Below, in pieces: positions 50,135 through 58,761 of a DNA stretch of 64,000 nucleotides (its first letter is position 1; each line of letters opens with the position of its first letter). This stretch comes from Polaromonas sp047303325 (lineage in GTDB: Bacteria; Pseudomonadota; Gammaproteobacteria; Burkholderiales; Burkholderiaceae_C). The notes under the pieces were generated by a model, which saw nothing but the letters and a program-made list of their open reading frames with translations, was not told where the DNA came from and did no database searches. The stretch lies in the NCBI RefSeq assembly GCF_047303325.1, contig NZ_JBKBEX010000004.1, positions 283,707-347,706 of the forward strand. Direction: 5' to 3'. The position numbers were made by a program, and so were the translations under genes.

Positions 50135-52202
50135 GAGCCTGACGCTGCATTCGGCGCTGTGCCGGCGCGAAGCCGGGGCTTTCCAGAAGGCCGTGCAATC
50201 GGGCAACGACGTGGTGGTCGCCTGCACCCAGGAAAAGCGTCTGTTCGCTGAAGTCGGCTCGCAAACCCAGGGCGCGACTTCAGTCGTCAAGTTCGTCAAT
50301 ATCCGCGAGACCGGCGGCTGGAGCAAGGACGCTTCCAGCGCCGGCCCCAAGATCGCGGCGTTGCTGGCCGCAGCCCAGTTGCCCGATGCCGAGCCCGTGG
50401 CCACGGTGACCTACAAGAGCGCCGGCCGTTTGCTCATCGTCGGCCCGCTGGACCAGGCCGAGCAGGTGGCCGCATTGCTGGCCGACACCCTGGAGGTGAC
50501 CATCTTCGCGCAGGGCGTTTCCGCTGGCGCGCAGGCCGGTCTTCCTGGCAGTCTTCCCGCGCAGGAGCGGCAATACCCGGTGATCAGCGGCGAGCGGCTT
50601 GCGCTCAAAGGTTGGCTGGGCGCGTTTGAAGCGAGCTGGGATAAGACCAACCCCATAGACCTGGACCTCTGCACACGCTGCAATGCCTGCGTGGCCGTGT
50701 GCCCGGAAGGCGCCATAGACCTGAGCTACCAGGTCGACAGCGCCAAATGCACGTCGCACCGCGACTGCACGGCCGTTTGCAAAGTGGCCGGCGCGATCGA
50801 CTTCAACCGCGCGCCGCAAAGCCTCACCGAAGCCTTTGACCTGGTGTTGGACCTGGGCGTCAAACCGCTGTTCACGCTGCATGCGCCGCCGCAAGGCTAT
50901 TTCGCGCAGGATGCCTCAGCCGGCCTGGCCTCGCCCGGCCTGCCGGCCACCGTGCTCAAGCTGCGCGACATGGTGGGTGAGTTCGAGAAGCCCAAATTTT
51001 TTGCCTACAAACAAAAGCTCTGCGCCCACAGCCGCAACGACACCGTGGGCTGCAATGCCTGCATAGACATCTGCTCAGCCGGCGCCGTCAGCAGCGAGAA
51101 AAAGCGCCAGCAGATCGTCGTCAACCCCAACCTCTGCGTGGGTTGCGGCGCCTGCACTACGGTGTGCCCGACGGGGGCGCTCACTTATGCTTATCCGCGC
51201 GCGAGCGAGCAGGGCGTGCGCTTCAAGACCTTGCTGTCGGCCTATGCCAAGGCCGGCGGCACGCAGCCGGTGTTGCTGTTCCACAGCCAGGGCAGCGGCC
51301 AGCAAGCCGTTGAAGCCCTGGGCCGCGCCGCGCGCCTGCAAAAAACCGTGCGCGGCGTGCCGGCCAACGTGATCCCGCAGGCGCTGTGGCACACGGCCAG
51401 CCTGGGCCTGGACCTCTGGCTCAGCGCCATTGCCTTTGGCGCTTCGCAAGTCGCGGTGCTGGTGACCGACGAGGAAGCCCCGGCTTATCTCGAAGGCCTC
51501 ACGGGTCAGATGCGCGTGGCGCAAGCGCTTTTGAACGGCCTGGGCTATGCGGGCGTTCACTTCCATTTGCTGCGCGCGCAAGCCGCCGACGTCGCCGGCC
51601 TGGACAACGGCCTGCAGGCCCTGTCCCGCAACCGGCCCGCCGTGCCCGCCGCCCCGGCGCGCTTTGCCGTCGCCCAGGAAAAGCGCAGCACGCTGGACAT
51701 GGCGCTGGACCACCTGATCCAGCAGGCGCCGGCTGCGCTGCCCGAAGCGATTGCGTTGCCCGCCAAAGGCTCGCCCTTCGGCAGCCTGCTGGTCAATGCC
51801 GACAGCTGTACCTTGTGCCTGAGCTGCGTGAGCGCCTGCCCGGCCAGCGCGCTGCAGGACAACCCGGACCGCCCGCAGCTCAAGTTCATCGAGAAAAACT
51901 GTGTGCAGTGCGGCCTGTGCGCCACCACCTGCCCCGAGGACGCGATCACGCTGCAGCCGCGATTGCTGCTGGGCCCGCAGCGCAAGGAGGCGAGGGTGCT
52001 GAACGAAAGCCCGCCCTACCACTGCATACGCTGCGCCAAGCCCTTCGGCACGCTCAAGGCCATAGAGTCCATGCTGGGCAAGCTGGCCGGCCATGCGATG
52101 TTCCAGGGCGCCGCGGCCGACCGCCTCAAGATGTGCGGCGACTGCCGCGTCATCGACCTGTATTCCGCCGAGAACGAAGTCAAGATCACCGACATTCGCT
52201 AG
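50061..52202 (+). CDS. Large poly-[4Fe-4S] ferredoxin-like protein of the formate dehydrogenase locus
   Basis: A 713-residue protein with many cluster motifs. It begins LICDCNQTM, a conserved start that argues for ATG 50061 despite the overlap with DUF3306. Ferredoxin motifs follow: CTRCNACVAVCP (about 202-213), CTSHRDCTAVC, CNACIDICSAG, CVGCGACTTVCPTG (about 357-370), CTLCLSCVSACP and CVQCGLCATTCPED. The last, CIRCAKPFG with CGDCR, may form a further site. A central cysteine-poor segment (about 400-560) may be a separate fold. It has no signal peptide or membrane helix, so it should work in the cytosol as an electron relay or in enzyme maturation. Confidence 0.85.
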   Translation: MPTLICDCNQTMPLQPQALGEALNESLTLHSALCRREAGAFQKAVQSGNDVVVACTQEKRLFAEVGSQTQGATSVVKFVNIRETGGWSKDASSAGPKIAALLAAAQLPDAEPVATVTYKSAGRLLIVGPLDQAEQVAALLADTLEVTIFAQGVSAGAQAGLPGSLPAQERQYPVISGERLALKGWLGAFEASWDKTNPIDLDLCTRCNACVAVCPEGAIDLSYQVDSAKCTSHRDCTAVCKVAGAIDFNRAPQSLTEAFDLVLDLGVKPLFTLHAPPQGYFAQDASAGLASPGLPATVLKLRDMVGEFEKPKFFAYKQKLCAHSRNDTVGCNACIDICSAGAVSSEKKRQQIVVNPNLCVGCGACTTVCPTGALTYAYPRASEQGVRFKTLLSAYAKAGGTQPVLLFHSQGSGQQAVEALGRAARLQKTVRGVPANVIPQALWHTASLGLDLWLSAIAFGASQVAVLVTDEEAPAYLEGLTGQMRVAQALLNGLGYAGVHFHLLRAQAADVAGLDNGLQALSRNRPAVPAAPARFAVAQEKRSTLDMALDHLIQQAPAALPEAIALPAKGSPFGSLLVNADSCTLCLSCVSACPASALQDNPDRPQLKFIEKNCVQCGLCATTCPEDAITLQPRLLLGPQRKEARVLNESPPYHCIRCAKPFGTLKAIESMLGKLAGHAMFQGAAADRLKMCGDCRVIDLYSAENEVKITDIR

Positions 52203-52224
52203 AACAAGACGTAAGACGCCACGC

Positions 52225-52842
52225 ATGACGCCAGCCTCCCTGACCGCCACCACCCTGGACGAAGAAACCGCGCGCGCCGAGGTCTATGGCCTGCTGGCCG
52301 CGCTGTATTACGCCGCGCCGTCGGCCGAGCTCTATGAAAACCTGCGGGTCGCCGTGACGGCCGCGCCCGCCGAAGGCGCGCTGCTGGAAAGCTCCTGGGG
52401 CGAACTGGTGGCCGCGGCGCGCGCGCAAAGCCGGGAGGCCACCGCCCAGGAGCACGATGCGCTGTTCGGCGGCGTGGGCAAGCCCGAGCTGTACCTCTTT
52501 GGTTCTCATTACCTCAGCGGTTTCCTCAACGAAAAACCGCTGGCCGCCCTGCGCACCGAACTCGCGGCACTGGGCCTGGCGCGCGACGAGGCCATGCCCG
52601 AGACCGAAGACCATGTGGCCTACCTCTGCGAAGTCATGCGCTACCTGATCGCCGGCGACGATGTGGCCGTGGCCAACCTCACGCGGCAGCGCGAGTTTTT
52701 CGCGCGCCACCTGCAGCCCTGGCTGCCGCTGATGTGCGAGGCCATCGCGCAACACCCCAAGGCGCGCTTTTACGCGGCGCTGGCGACCTTCACGCAGACC
52801 TTCGCGAGCGTCGAGGCGCAGGGCTTTGACATGCTGGCCTGA
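52225..52842 (+). CDS. TorD/DmsD family molybdoenzyme chaperone
   Basis: A 205-residue all-helical protein of the TorD family. The signatures are AEVYGLLAALYYAAP near the N-terminus, EHDALFGGVGKPELYLFGSHY at about 76-96 and the ETEDHVAYLCEVMRYL segment (E..DH motif). Such chaperones bind the Tat signal peptide of a molybdoenzyme and hold it for cofactor loading. The likely client is FdhA, encoded about 450 bp downstream with a twin-arginine leader. The gene follows the poly-ferredoxin gene by 22 bp. Confidence 0.88.
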   Translation: MTPASLTATTLDEETARAEVYGLLAALYYAAPSAELYENLRVAVTAAPAEGALLESSWGELVAAARAQSREATAQEHDALFGGVGKPELYLFGSHYLSGFLNEKPLAALRTELAALGLARDEAMPETEDHVAYLCEVMRYLIAGDDVAVANLTRQREFFARHLQPWLPLMCEAIAQHPKARFYAALATFTQTFASVEAQGFDMLA

Positions 52843-52871
52843 GGGTGTGCCGCTCGCAGGGGCGAATGTTT

Positions 52872-52919
52872 TCTCAATATGAGACAGCCCGTGGCGGCGC
52901 GATCATAAGATAGCCTATC
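52872..52919. promoter_or_regulatory. Two short inverted repeats upstream of the fdh operon
   Basis: TCTCAATATGAGA (52872-52884, 5-bp arms) and GATAGCCTATC (52909-52919, 5-bp arms) lie in the 191-bp gap before the respiratory formate dehydrogenase genes. Both could bind dimeric regulators; neither matches a site I can name with confidence. I did not find a sigma-54 -24/-12 element nearby. Confidence 0.35.
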
Positions 52920-52987
52920 GTTTTCCCTAGCCCCCCGGATTGAGTCGGACAAGCCATTGTGGCAAGGGGCCCTCTGACGTACAGTAC

Positions 52988-53005
52988 TATGCAAACGGTT
53001 GCATA
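52988..53005. promoter_or_regulatory. Inverted repeat resembling a LacI/GalR-type operator
   Basis: TATGCAAACGGTTGCATA has 7-bp arms and a central CpG; 16 of 18 positions are symmetric. The form is close to LacI-family operators (ATGCAAAC centre). It overlaps the -10-like TACTAT at 52985-52990 and lies 28 bases before the first fdh start codon, where a bound repressor would block transcription. No LacI-family gene is in this window. Confidence 0.5.
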
Positions 53006-53033
53006 CCGAGCAAGCCTTCCCCTGGAGAACACC

Positions 53034-53240
53034 ATGCAGGACAGCCAGCCAAAACCCTCGCGACGGGGATTCTTTTTCGGTGCCGCCGCCACGGGCGCGG
53101 CCGCTGCAGCCGTCGTGGCCCTGCCCGGCGCACCAGCCCTACAGGCCGAACTCCCGGCGCCCAAGCCGGCCCCTGAAAAAGGCGGCGGCTACAGCCTCTC
53201 GGAACACGTCCAGCGCTACTACAAGACCACCCGCGTCTAG
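53034..53240 (+). CDS. Small Tat-signal protein of formate dehydrogenase (FdhX-like)
   Basis: A 68-residue protein with a twin-arginine motif SRRGFFFG, then a hydrophobic alanine-rich stretch (about 16-30) and a short tail ending YYKTTRV. It matches the small 'formate dehydrogenase region TAT target' proteins found before FdhA genes. The function is unproven; it may be a small subunit or decoy for the Tat chaperone. ATG 53034 has GGAG seven bases upstream. It is the first gene of the fdh operon, 52 bp before fdhA. Confidence 0.85.
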   Translation: MQDSQPKPSRRGFFFGAAATGAAAAAVVALPGAPALQAELPAPKPAPEKGGGYSLSEHVQRYYKTTRV

Positions 53241-53292
53241 CCCGTTCGACCGCCAGCACCCGGCCCGGTTTCACTTTCCCACGGAGAGCTTC

Positions 53293-56259
53293 ATGCTGCT
53301 CACGAAAAAAACTTCCGAAGTCCATCCCGCGCACCGCGCTTCCACGCGGTTTGTGCACAGCCTGTCGCGGGGCCTGTCCAATGCCCTGCCCACCATGGAC
53401 CGTCGCGCCTTTTTGCGCCGCTCCGGCCTCGGTGTCGGCGTGGGCCTGGCCGCGACGCAGCTGAGCCTGGTCAAAAAAGCCGAGGCCGCCACGCCCGGCG
53501 CTACCGAGGCCGGCGGCAAGATAGAAGTCAAGCGCACGGTGTGCGGCCATTGCTCGGTCGGCTGCGCGGTCGATGCCGTGGTCGAAAACGGCGTCTGGGT
53601 GCGCCAGGAGCCGGTGTTCGACTCGCCCATCAACCTGGGCGCGCACTGCGCCAAGGGTGCGGCGCTGCGCGAGCACGGCCACGGCGAGTACCGCCTGCGC
53701 TATCCCATGAAGCTGGTGAACGGCAAGTACGAGCGCATCAGCTGGGACACGGCGCTCAATGAAATCAGCGCCAGACTGCTCGAGCTGCGCAAGGAGAGCG
53801 GCCCCGACTCGGTCTACTGGGTGGGCTCTTCGAAGCACAACAACGAGCAGGCCTATTTGATGCGCAAGTTCGTGAGCTTCTGGGGCAGCAACAACTGCGA
53901 CCACCAGGCCCGCATCTGCCACTCGACCACGGTGGCCGGCGTCGCCAACACCTGGGGCTACGGCGCCATGACCAACTCCTACAACGACATGCAGAACAGC
54001 AAATGCGCGTTGTACATAGGCTCGAATGCGGCCGAGGCCCATCCGGTCAGCATGCTGCACATGCTGCACGCCAAGGAAACCGGCTGCAAGCTGATCGTGG
54101 TGGACCCGCGCTTCACGCGCACGGCGGCCAAGGCCGACGACTACGTGCGCATTCGTTCGGGCTCGGACATTCCTTTCCTCTTCGGTGTGCTGTACCACAT
54201 CTTCAAGAACGGCTGGGAAGACAAAAAATACATCAACGACCGCGTCTACGGCATGGACAAGGTCAAGGCCGACGTGATGGCCAAGTGGACGCCCGACAAG
54301 GTGCTGGAAGCCTGCGGCGTGGATGAGGCCACCACGCTGAAAGTGGCCACCATGATGAGCCAGAACCGCCCCAGCACCATTGTCTGGTGCATGGGCCAGA
54401 CCCAGCACACCATAGGCAACGCCATCGTGCGCGCCTCCTGCATCCTGCAGCTGGCGCTGGGCAACGTCGGCAAGTCCGGCGGCGGCACGAATATTTTCCG
54501 CGGCCACGACAACGTGCAGGGCGCGACCGACGTCGGCCCCAACCCCGATTCGCTGCCCGGCTACTACGGCCTGGCCGAAGGCTCGTGGAAACACTTCGCC
54601 AAGATCTGGGGCGTGGACTTCGACTGGATCAAGGGCCGCTACGCCTCGGCCGCCATGATGGGCAAGCCCGGCATCACGGTGTCGCGCTGGATAGATGGTG
54701 TGCTTGAGAAAAACGAGCTGATAGACCAGGAGTCCAACCTGCGCGGCGTGTTCTTCTGGGGCCATGCGCCCAACTCGCAGACGCGCGGCCTCGAAATGAA
54801 ACGGGCCATGGACAAACTGGACCTGCTGGTGGTGGTCGATCCCTATCCCTCGGCCACCGCGGCCATGGCCGCCATGCCCGGCAAGGCCGAAGACCAGAAC
54901 CCCAAGCGCGCGGTCTACCTGCTGCCGGCCGCCACGCAGTTCGAGACCAGCGGCTCGGTGACCGCCTCCAACCGTTCGCTGCAATGGCGCGAGAAGGTCA
55001 TAGAGCCGTTGTGGGAAAGCCGCAGCGACCACATGATCATGCACCAGCTGGCCGACAAGCTCGGCTTCGCCAAGGAACTGTCCAAGAACTACAAGATGCA
55101 GAAGGTCAAGGGCATGGACGAGCCCGTGCCCGAGGACATCCTGCGCGAGATCAACAAGACCTGCTGGACCATAGGCTATACCGGCCAGAGCCCGGAGCGC
55201 CTGAAGGCGCACATGCGCAATATGCACCTGTTCGACGTCAAGACCCTCAAGTCCAAAGGCGGCAAGGACAAGGAAACCGGCTACGACACCACGGGCGACT
55301 ATTTCGGCCTGCCCTGGCCATGCTACGGCACCCCGGAGCTCAAGCACCCGGGCTCGCCCAATCTTTATGACACCTCCAAACACGTCATGGACGGCGGCGG
55401 CAACTTCCGCGCCAACTTCGGCGTCGAAAAAGACGGTGTCAACCTGCTGGCCGAGGACGGCTCGTGCTCGCTGGGCGCCGAGATCAATACCGGCTATCCC
55501 GAGTTCGACCACTTGCTGCTCAAGAAACTGGGCTGGTGGGACGACCTGACCGACGCCGAAAAAACCGCGGCCGAAGGCAAGAACTGGAAGACCGACTCTT
55601 CAGGCGGCATTATTCGCGTCACCATGAAGGTTCACGGCTGCCACGTGTTCGGCAATGCCAAGGCGCGCGCGGTGGTCTGGAACTTCCCCGACGCGATCCC
55701 GCAGCATCGCGAGCCGTTGTACGGCAACCGCGCCGACCTGCAGGCCAAGTACCCCACGCATGACGACAAGAAGGCCTTCTGGCGCATGCCCACGCTGTAC
55801 AAGACTATCCAGCAGAAAAACATCGCCGACAAGGTGCACGAGAAATTCCCGCTGGTCATGACCTCGGGCCGGCTCGTCGAGTACGAGGGCGGCGGCGAGG
55901 AAACCCGCTCCAACCCCTGGCTGGCCGAGCTGCAGCAGGAGATGTTCATCGAGATCAACCCCAAGGTGGCCGCCGAAAAAGGCATACGCAATGGCGAACG
56001 CGCCTGGGTCAGTACCCCCACGGGCGCACGCCTGAACGTGCAGGCCATGGTGACCGAGCGCGTGGGCCCCGACACGGTGTTCATGCCCTTTCACTTCTCG
56101 GGCCGCTGGCAGGGCGCCGACATGCTGGCTTATTACCCCAACGGCGCGGCGCCCGTGGTGCGCGGCGAAGCCATCAACACGGCCACCACCTATGGCTACG
56201 ACAGCGTCACGATGATGCAAGAAACAAAAACAACCGTCTGCAACGTCGAGAAAGCATAA
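53293..56259 (+). CDS. fdhA: Respiratory (Tat-exported) formate dehydrogenase catalytic subunit
   Basis: A 988-residue molybdoenzyme acting on the periplasmic side of the membrane. A Tat leader has DRRAFLRRSG at about 36-45 after an unusually long n-region, and cleavage is likely near residue 66 (AEA/A). The proximal [4Fe-4S] cluster uses Cys84, Cys87, Cys91 and Cys119. The metal ligand is Cys209 followed by His210 in ARICHSTTV, so this is a cysteine rather than selenocysteine enzyme. The C-terminal dinucleotide-binding domain contains FPLVMTSGRLVEYEGGG. GGAG lies six bases before the ATG. Whether it uses Mo or W is not visible. It pairs with FdhB and FdhC downstream. Confidence 0.95.
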   Translation: MLLTKKTSEVHPAHRASTRFVHSLSRGLSNALPTMDRRAFLRRSGLGVGVGLAATQLSLVKKAEAATPGATEAGGKIEVKRTVCGHCSVGCAVDAVVENGVWVRQEPVFDSPINLGAHCAKGAALREHGHGEYRLRYPMKLVNGKYERISWDTALNEISARLLELRKESGPDSVYWVGSSKHNNEQAYLMRKFVSFWGSNNCDHQARICHSTTVAGVANTWGYGAMTNSYNDMQNSKCALYIGSNAAEAHPVSMLHMLHAKETGCKLIVVDPRFTRTAAKADDYVRIRSGSDIPFLFGVLYHIFKNGWEDKKYINDRVYGMDKVKADVMAKWTPDKVLEACGVDEATTLKVATMMSQNRPSTIVWCMGQTQHTIGNAIVRASCILQLALGNVGKSGGGTNIFRGHDNVQGATDVGPNPDSLPGYYGLAEGSWKHFAKIWGVDFDWIKGRYASAAMMGKPGITVSRWIDGVLEKNELIDQESNLRGVFFWGHAPNSQTRGLEMKRAMDKLDLLVVVDPYPSATAAMAAMPGKAEDQNPKRAVYLLPAATQFETSGSVTASNRSLQWREKVIEPLWESRSDHMIMHQLADKLGFAKELSKNYKMQKVKGMDEPVPEDILREINKTCWTIGYTGQSPERLKAHMRNMHLFDVKTLKSKGGKDKETGYDTTGDYFGLPWPCYGTPELKHPGSPNLYDTSKHVMDGGGNFRANFGVEKDGVNLLAEDGSCSLGAEINTGYPEFDHLLLKKLGWWDDLTDAEKTAAEGKNWKTDSSGGIIRVTMKVHGCHVFGNAKARAVVWNFPDAIPQHREPLYGNRADLQAKYPTHDDKKAFWRMPTLYKTIQQKNIADKVHEKFPLVMTSGRLVEYEGGGEETRSNPWLAELQQEMFIEINPKVAAEKGIRNGERAWVSTPTGARLNVQAMVTERVGPDTVFMPFHFSGRWQGADMLAYYPNGAAPVVRGEAINTATTYGYDSVTMMQETKTTVCNVEKA

Positions 56260-56268
56260 GGAATCACC

Positions 56269-56889
56269 ATGGCACGCATGAAATTTGTCTGTGACGCCGA
56301 GCGCTGCATCGAATGCAACGGCTGCGTCACCGCTTGCAAGAATGAGAACGAAGTCCCCTGGGGCGTGAATCGCCGCCGCGTGGTGACGCTCAACGACGGT
56401 GTTCCCGGCGAAAAATCCATCTCGGTGGCCTGCATGCATTGCAGCGATGCGCCCTGCATGGCCGTCTGCCCGGTCAACTGCTTTTACCGCACCGACGAGG
56501 GCGTGGTGCTGCACGACAAGGACATCTGCATAGGCTGCGGCTACTGCTCCTATGCCTGCCCCTTCGGCGCGCCGCAGTTCCCGGCGGCGGGCACTTTCGG
56601 CGTGCGCGGCAAGATGGACAAATGCACCTTCTGCGCCGGCGGCCCGGAAGTCAACGGCAGCCAGGCCGAGTTTGAGAAATACGGCCGTAACCGCCTGGCC
56701 GAAGGCAAGCTGCCGGCCTGCGCCGAAATGTGCTCGACCAAGGCCTTGCTGGCCGGCGACGGCGATGTGGTCGCCGACATCTTCCGCAACCGCGTGGTGC
56801 AGCGCGGCAAGGGCGCCGAGGTCTGGGGCTGGGGCACGGCCTATGGGTCCAAACAAGCGGGCCAGCCGCCCGCAGGAGCCAAATCATGA
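56269..56889 (+). CDS. fdhB: Formate dehydrogenase iron-sulfur (beta) subunit
   Basis: A 206-residue electron-transfer subunit with four [4Fe-4S] cluster motifs: CIECNGCVTAC, CMHCSDAPCMAVCP, CIGCGYCSYACPFGAP, and CTFC with a later CAEMC. It should carry electrons from FdhA to the cytochrome b subunit. It lacks the C-terminal membrane anchor found in E. coli FdnH and has no signal peptide, so it is probably exported with FdhA by the Tat system as a hitchhiker. AGGA lies six bases before ATG. Its stop overlaps the next gene's ATG as ATGA. Confidence 0.94.
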   Translation: MARMKFVCDAERCIECNGCVTACKNENEVPWGVNRRRVVTLNDGVPGEKSISVACMHCSDAPCMAVCPVNCFYRTDEGVVLHDKDICIGCGYCSYACPFGAPQFPAAGTFGVRGKMDKCTFCAGGPEVNGSQAEFEKYGRNRLAEGKLPACAEMCSTKALLAGDGDVVADIFRNRVVQRGKGAEVWGWGTAYGSKQAGQPPAGAKS

Positions 56890-57128
56890 AGCGCCTCGCG
56901 ATGCTGGTTTCCACCGCGGCGGCTTTCACCGTCTTGAGCGCTTGCGGCGAAAAACCGCAAACCCTGGGTAGTGGCGCGCGAAGCGACACCGCGGCCTTCC
57001 AGGGCACCGACAACGCCTTCGCGGCGCCGGGCTGGACCAAGGGCGACAAGGCCAGCTGGGAGCAGGGGCTCAAGGCCCGCATGCAGAACAGCCAGAACGA
57101 ATACACCAAGACGGGCACGTCGAAATAG
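56886..57128 (+). CDS. Small lipoprotein of the fdh operon, function unknown
   Basis: An 80-residue protein with a lipoprotein signal: MKRLAMLVSTAAAFTVLSAC, lipobox LSAC at 17-20. The mature part has about 60 residues, is hydrophilic with no further cysteine, and is rich in Lys, Ser, Gln and Asn. It contains WTKGDKASWEQGLKARMQ. It overlaps fdhB by four bases, so it is translated with the enzyme. I know of no function; an anchoring or assembly role for the periplasmic enzyme is a guess from position. Confidence 0.75.
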   Translation: MKRLAMLVSTAAAFTVLSACGEKPQTLGSGARSDTAAFQGTDNAFAAPGWTKGDKASWEQGLKARMQNSQNEYTKTGTSK

Positions 57129-57142
57129 CGAGCGGAGGCCTT

Positions 57143-58339
57143 ATGTTTCTTGCGCGACCCGTTCTCTTTCTGCTGGCAGCCGGCTTGGCCGGGCTGGCGG
57201 CCGCGCAGGCCCCTGCGCCGGCAGCCGCACCGCAGTCCTCGGGCGTCGTCACGGCAGCGCCCGCACCGGCCGCCGTGAACGGCATCCAGGGCCAGAACAT
57301 TTTTGAGGTCAAGCCCGACGCCAGCGCCGATCCCAATTACGCCAAACAAAGCAACGGTGAACGCGCCAAGGTCCAGCCCGGCAACAACGCGCCCATGTGG
57401 CGCCAGGTGGGCGAGGGCGTCACCGGCTACAGCAGTCTGCCCAAAAGCGAAGCCCCCGAAGCCGGCAACCTGATCCAGCCTTTTGTGCAATACCCCGGCT
57501 CGCGCCTGACCAATGCCGGCGAGGCCTGGCGCCAGGTGCGCAACCACTGGATCATTCCCTACGGCGGCTCGTTGTTCCTGATCGTGCTGCTGGCGATCGC
57601 GATTTTTTATTTCAGCAAGGGTTCCATCAAGACCCACGGTGCGGACACCGGTCGCAAGATAGAGCGCTTCACGCCTTTTGAGCGCGCCGCGCACTGGTCC
57701 AACGCGATCGCGTTTTCCATCCTGGCGATCTCCGGCCTGGTGATGGCCTTCGGCAAGTTCTTCCTGCAGCCCGTCATCGGCGGCGCGCTCTTCGGCTGGC
57801 TGACCTGGGTGCTCAAGACCCTGCACAACTTCGCCGGCCCGTTGTTCGCAGTGTCGCTGGTGATCGTGTTCTTTACCTTCCTGCGCGACAACTGGCCGCA
57901 AAAGGGCGACCTGCGCTGGCTGGCCAAGGGCGGCGGCTTGGTCACGGGCGGCGAGGAGCCGCCTTCGAACCGTTTCAACGCGGGCGAAAAACTCATCTTC
58001 TGGGGCGGCGTGTTCTTGCTCGGCATTGTGGTCGTGTCCTCGGGTTTTGTGCTCGACAAGCTGTTGCCCGGCCTGGTTTACGAGCGCGCCACCATGCAGG
58101 TCGCGCACATGGTGCATGCCGTGGCCACCGTGCTCATGATGTGCATGTTCCTCGGCCACATCTACCTGGGCACCATAGGCATGCAGGGCGCCTACCAGGC
58201 CATGCGCACCGGTTATGTCGACGAAACCTGGGCGAAGGAACACCACGAATACTGGTACGACGACATCAAGGCCGGCAACATTCCGGCTCAGCGCAGCACC
58301 ACGCCTGTTGATCCACCCGGCCAGATCGCGCAAGCTTGA
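57143..58339 (+). CDS. fdhC: Formate dehydrogenase cytochrome b (gamma) subunit
   Basis: A 398-residue membrane subunit that passes electrons to quinone. A signal sequence (about 1-22) and a 110-residue periplasmic N-terminal region precede the helices. The first helix is at about 138-160, and the FdhC/FdnI-like di-haem core of four helices runs from about 180 to 345. Likely haem-binding His residues are in FERAAHWSNA, KTLHNFAGP, HMVHAVA and LGHIYLG. It is longer than E. coli FdnI (217) because of the N-terminal part, as in related betaproteobacterial proteins. The ribosome site GGAGG lies five bases before ATG. Confidence 0.92.
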   Translation: MFLARPVLFLLAAGLAGLAAAQAPAPAAAPQSSGVVTAAPAPAAVNGIQGQNIFEVKPDASADPNYAKQSNGERAKVQPGNNAPMWRQVGEGVTGYSSLPKSEAPEAGNLIQPFVQYPGSRLTNAGEAWRQVRNHWIIPYGGSLFLIVLLAIAIFYFSKGSIKTHGADTGRKIERFTPFERAAHWSNAIAFSILAISGLVMAFGKFFLQPVIGGALFGWLTWVLKTLHNFAGPLFAVSLVIVFFTFLRDNWPQKGDLRWLAKGGGLVTGGEEPPSNRFNAGEKLIFWGGVFLLGIVVVSSGFVLDKLLPGLVYERATMQVAHMVHAVATVLMMCMFLGHIYLGTIGMQGAYQAMRTGYVDETWAKEHHEYWYDDIKAGNIPAQRSTTPVDPPGQIAQA

Positions 58340-58358
58340 AGAGCGAAATGAGGACGCC

Positions 58359-58745
58359 ATGAAAAAACTCCTGACCCTGGGCCTGCTGGCCGCCGCGTCG
58401 GCCGCGGTGCTGGCCAAACTGCCGCCGCTGAGCGACGAAGCCAAGGCCAAGGCCGCCGAGGCCGCAGCCAAGACGGCCTGGACCGGCAAGCTCGAGGCCT
58501 ACCAGTTGTGCAAAGCGCAGGACAAGGTGGCTGCCGCTTATTACAAATCGGCCAAGGCCGCCGGCAAGGACACCAAGCCGCCCGCCGCCGCGCCGGCCTG
58601 TGCCGACCCCGGCCCCTTTGCGTACACCCCGCCTGAAGCCAAGCCGCTGGAAGCCGCCGGCGCGCATTCGCCGGCCGGTACGGCCACCAGCCCGCCCAGC
58701 ACCAAACAGCCGGACGCGGTCGGCAACCCCGCCAAGAAGTCCTGA
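58359..58745 (+). CDS. Small exported protein after fdhC, function unknown
   Basis: A 128-residue protein with a signal peptide (MKKLLTLGLLAAASAAVLA). The lysine- and alanine-rich helical part (about 25-70) has one cysteine in AYQLCKAQDK and a second in APACADPGPF. A proline-rich tail ends it. The two cysteines could form a disulfide in the periplasm or bind metal. It is the last gene before a strong terminator, so it belongs to the fdh transcript. I cannot assign a function; similar small PA-rich proteins occur at the end of fdh operons in related bacteria, as far as I recall. Confidence 0.7.
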   Translation: MKKLLTLGLLAAASAAVLAKLPPLSDEAKAKAAEAAAKTAWTGKLEAYQLCKAQDKVAAAYYKSAKAAGKDTKPPAAAPACADPGPFAYTPPEAKPLEAAGAHSPAGTATSPPSTKQPDAVGNPAKKS

Positions 58746-58761
58746 ATAGACTCGCTTCCTC

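Noticed and set aside
52999..53292. Long upstream extension of fdhA in the same frame
   Set aside because: It runs through the small Tat gene and its ribosome site in another frame; the strong GGAG-N6-ATG at 53293 defines the start.
53293..56259. Selenocysteine form of FdhA
   Set aside because: The active-site codon in ARICHS is a normal cysteine codon and no in-frame TGA interrupts the gene.
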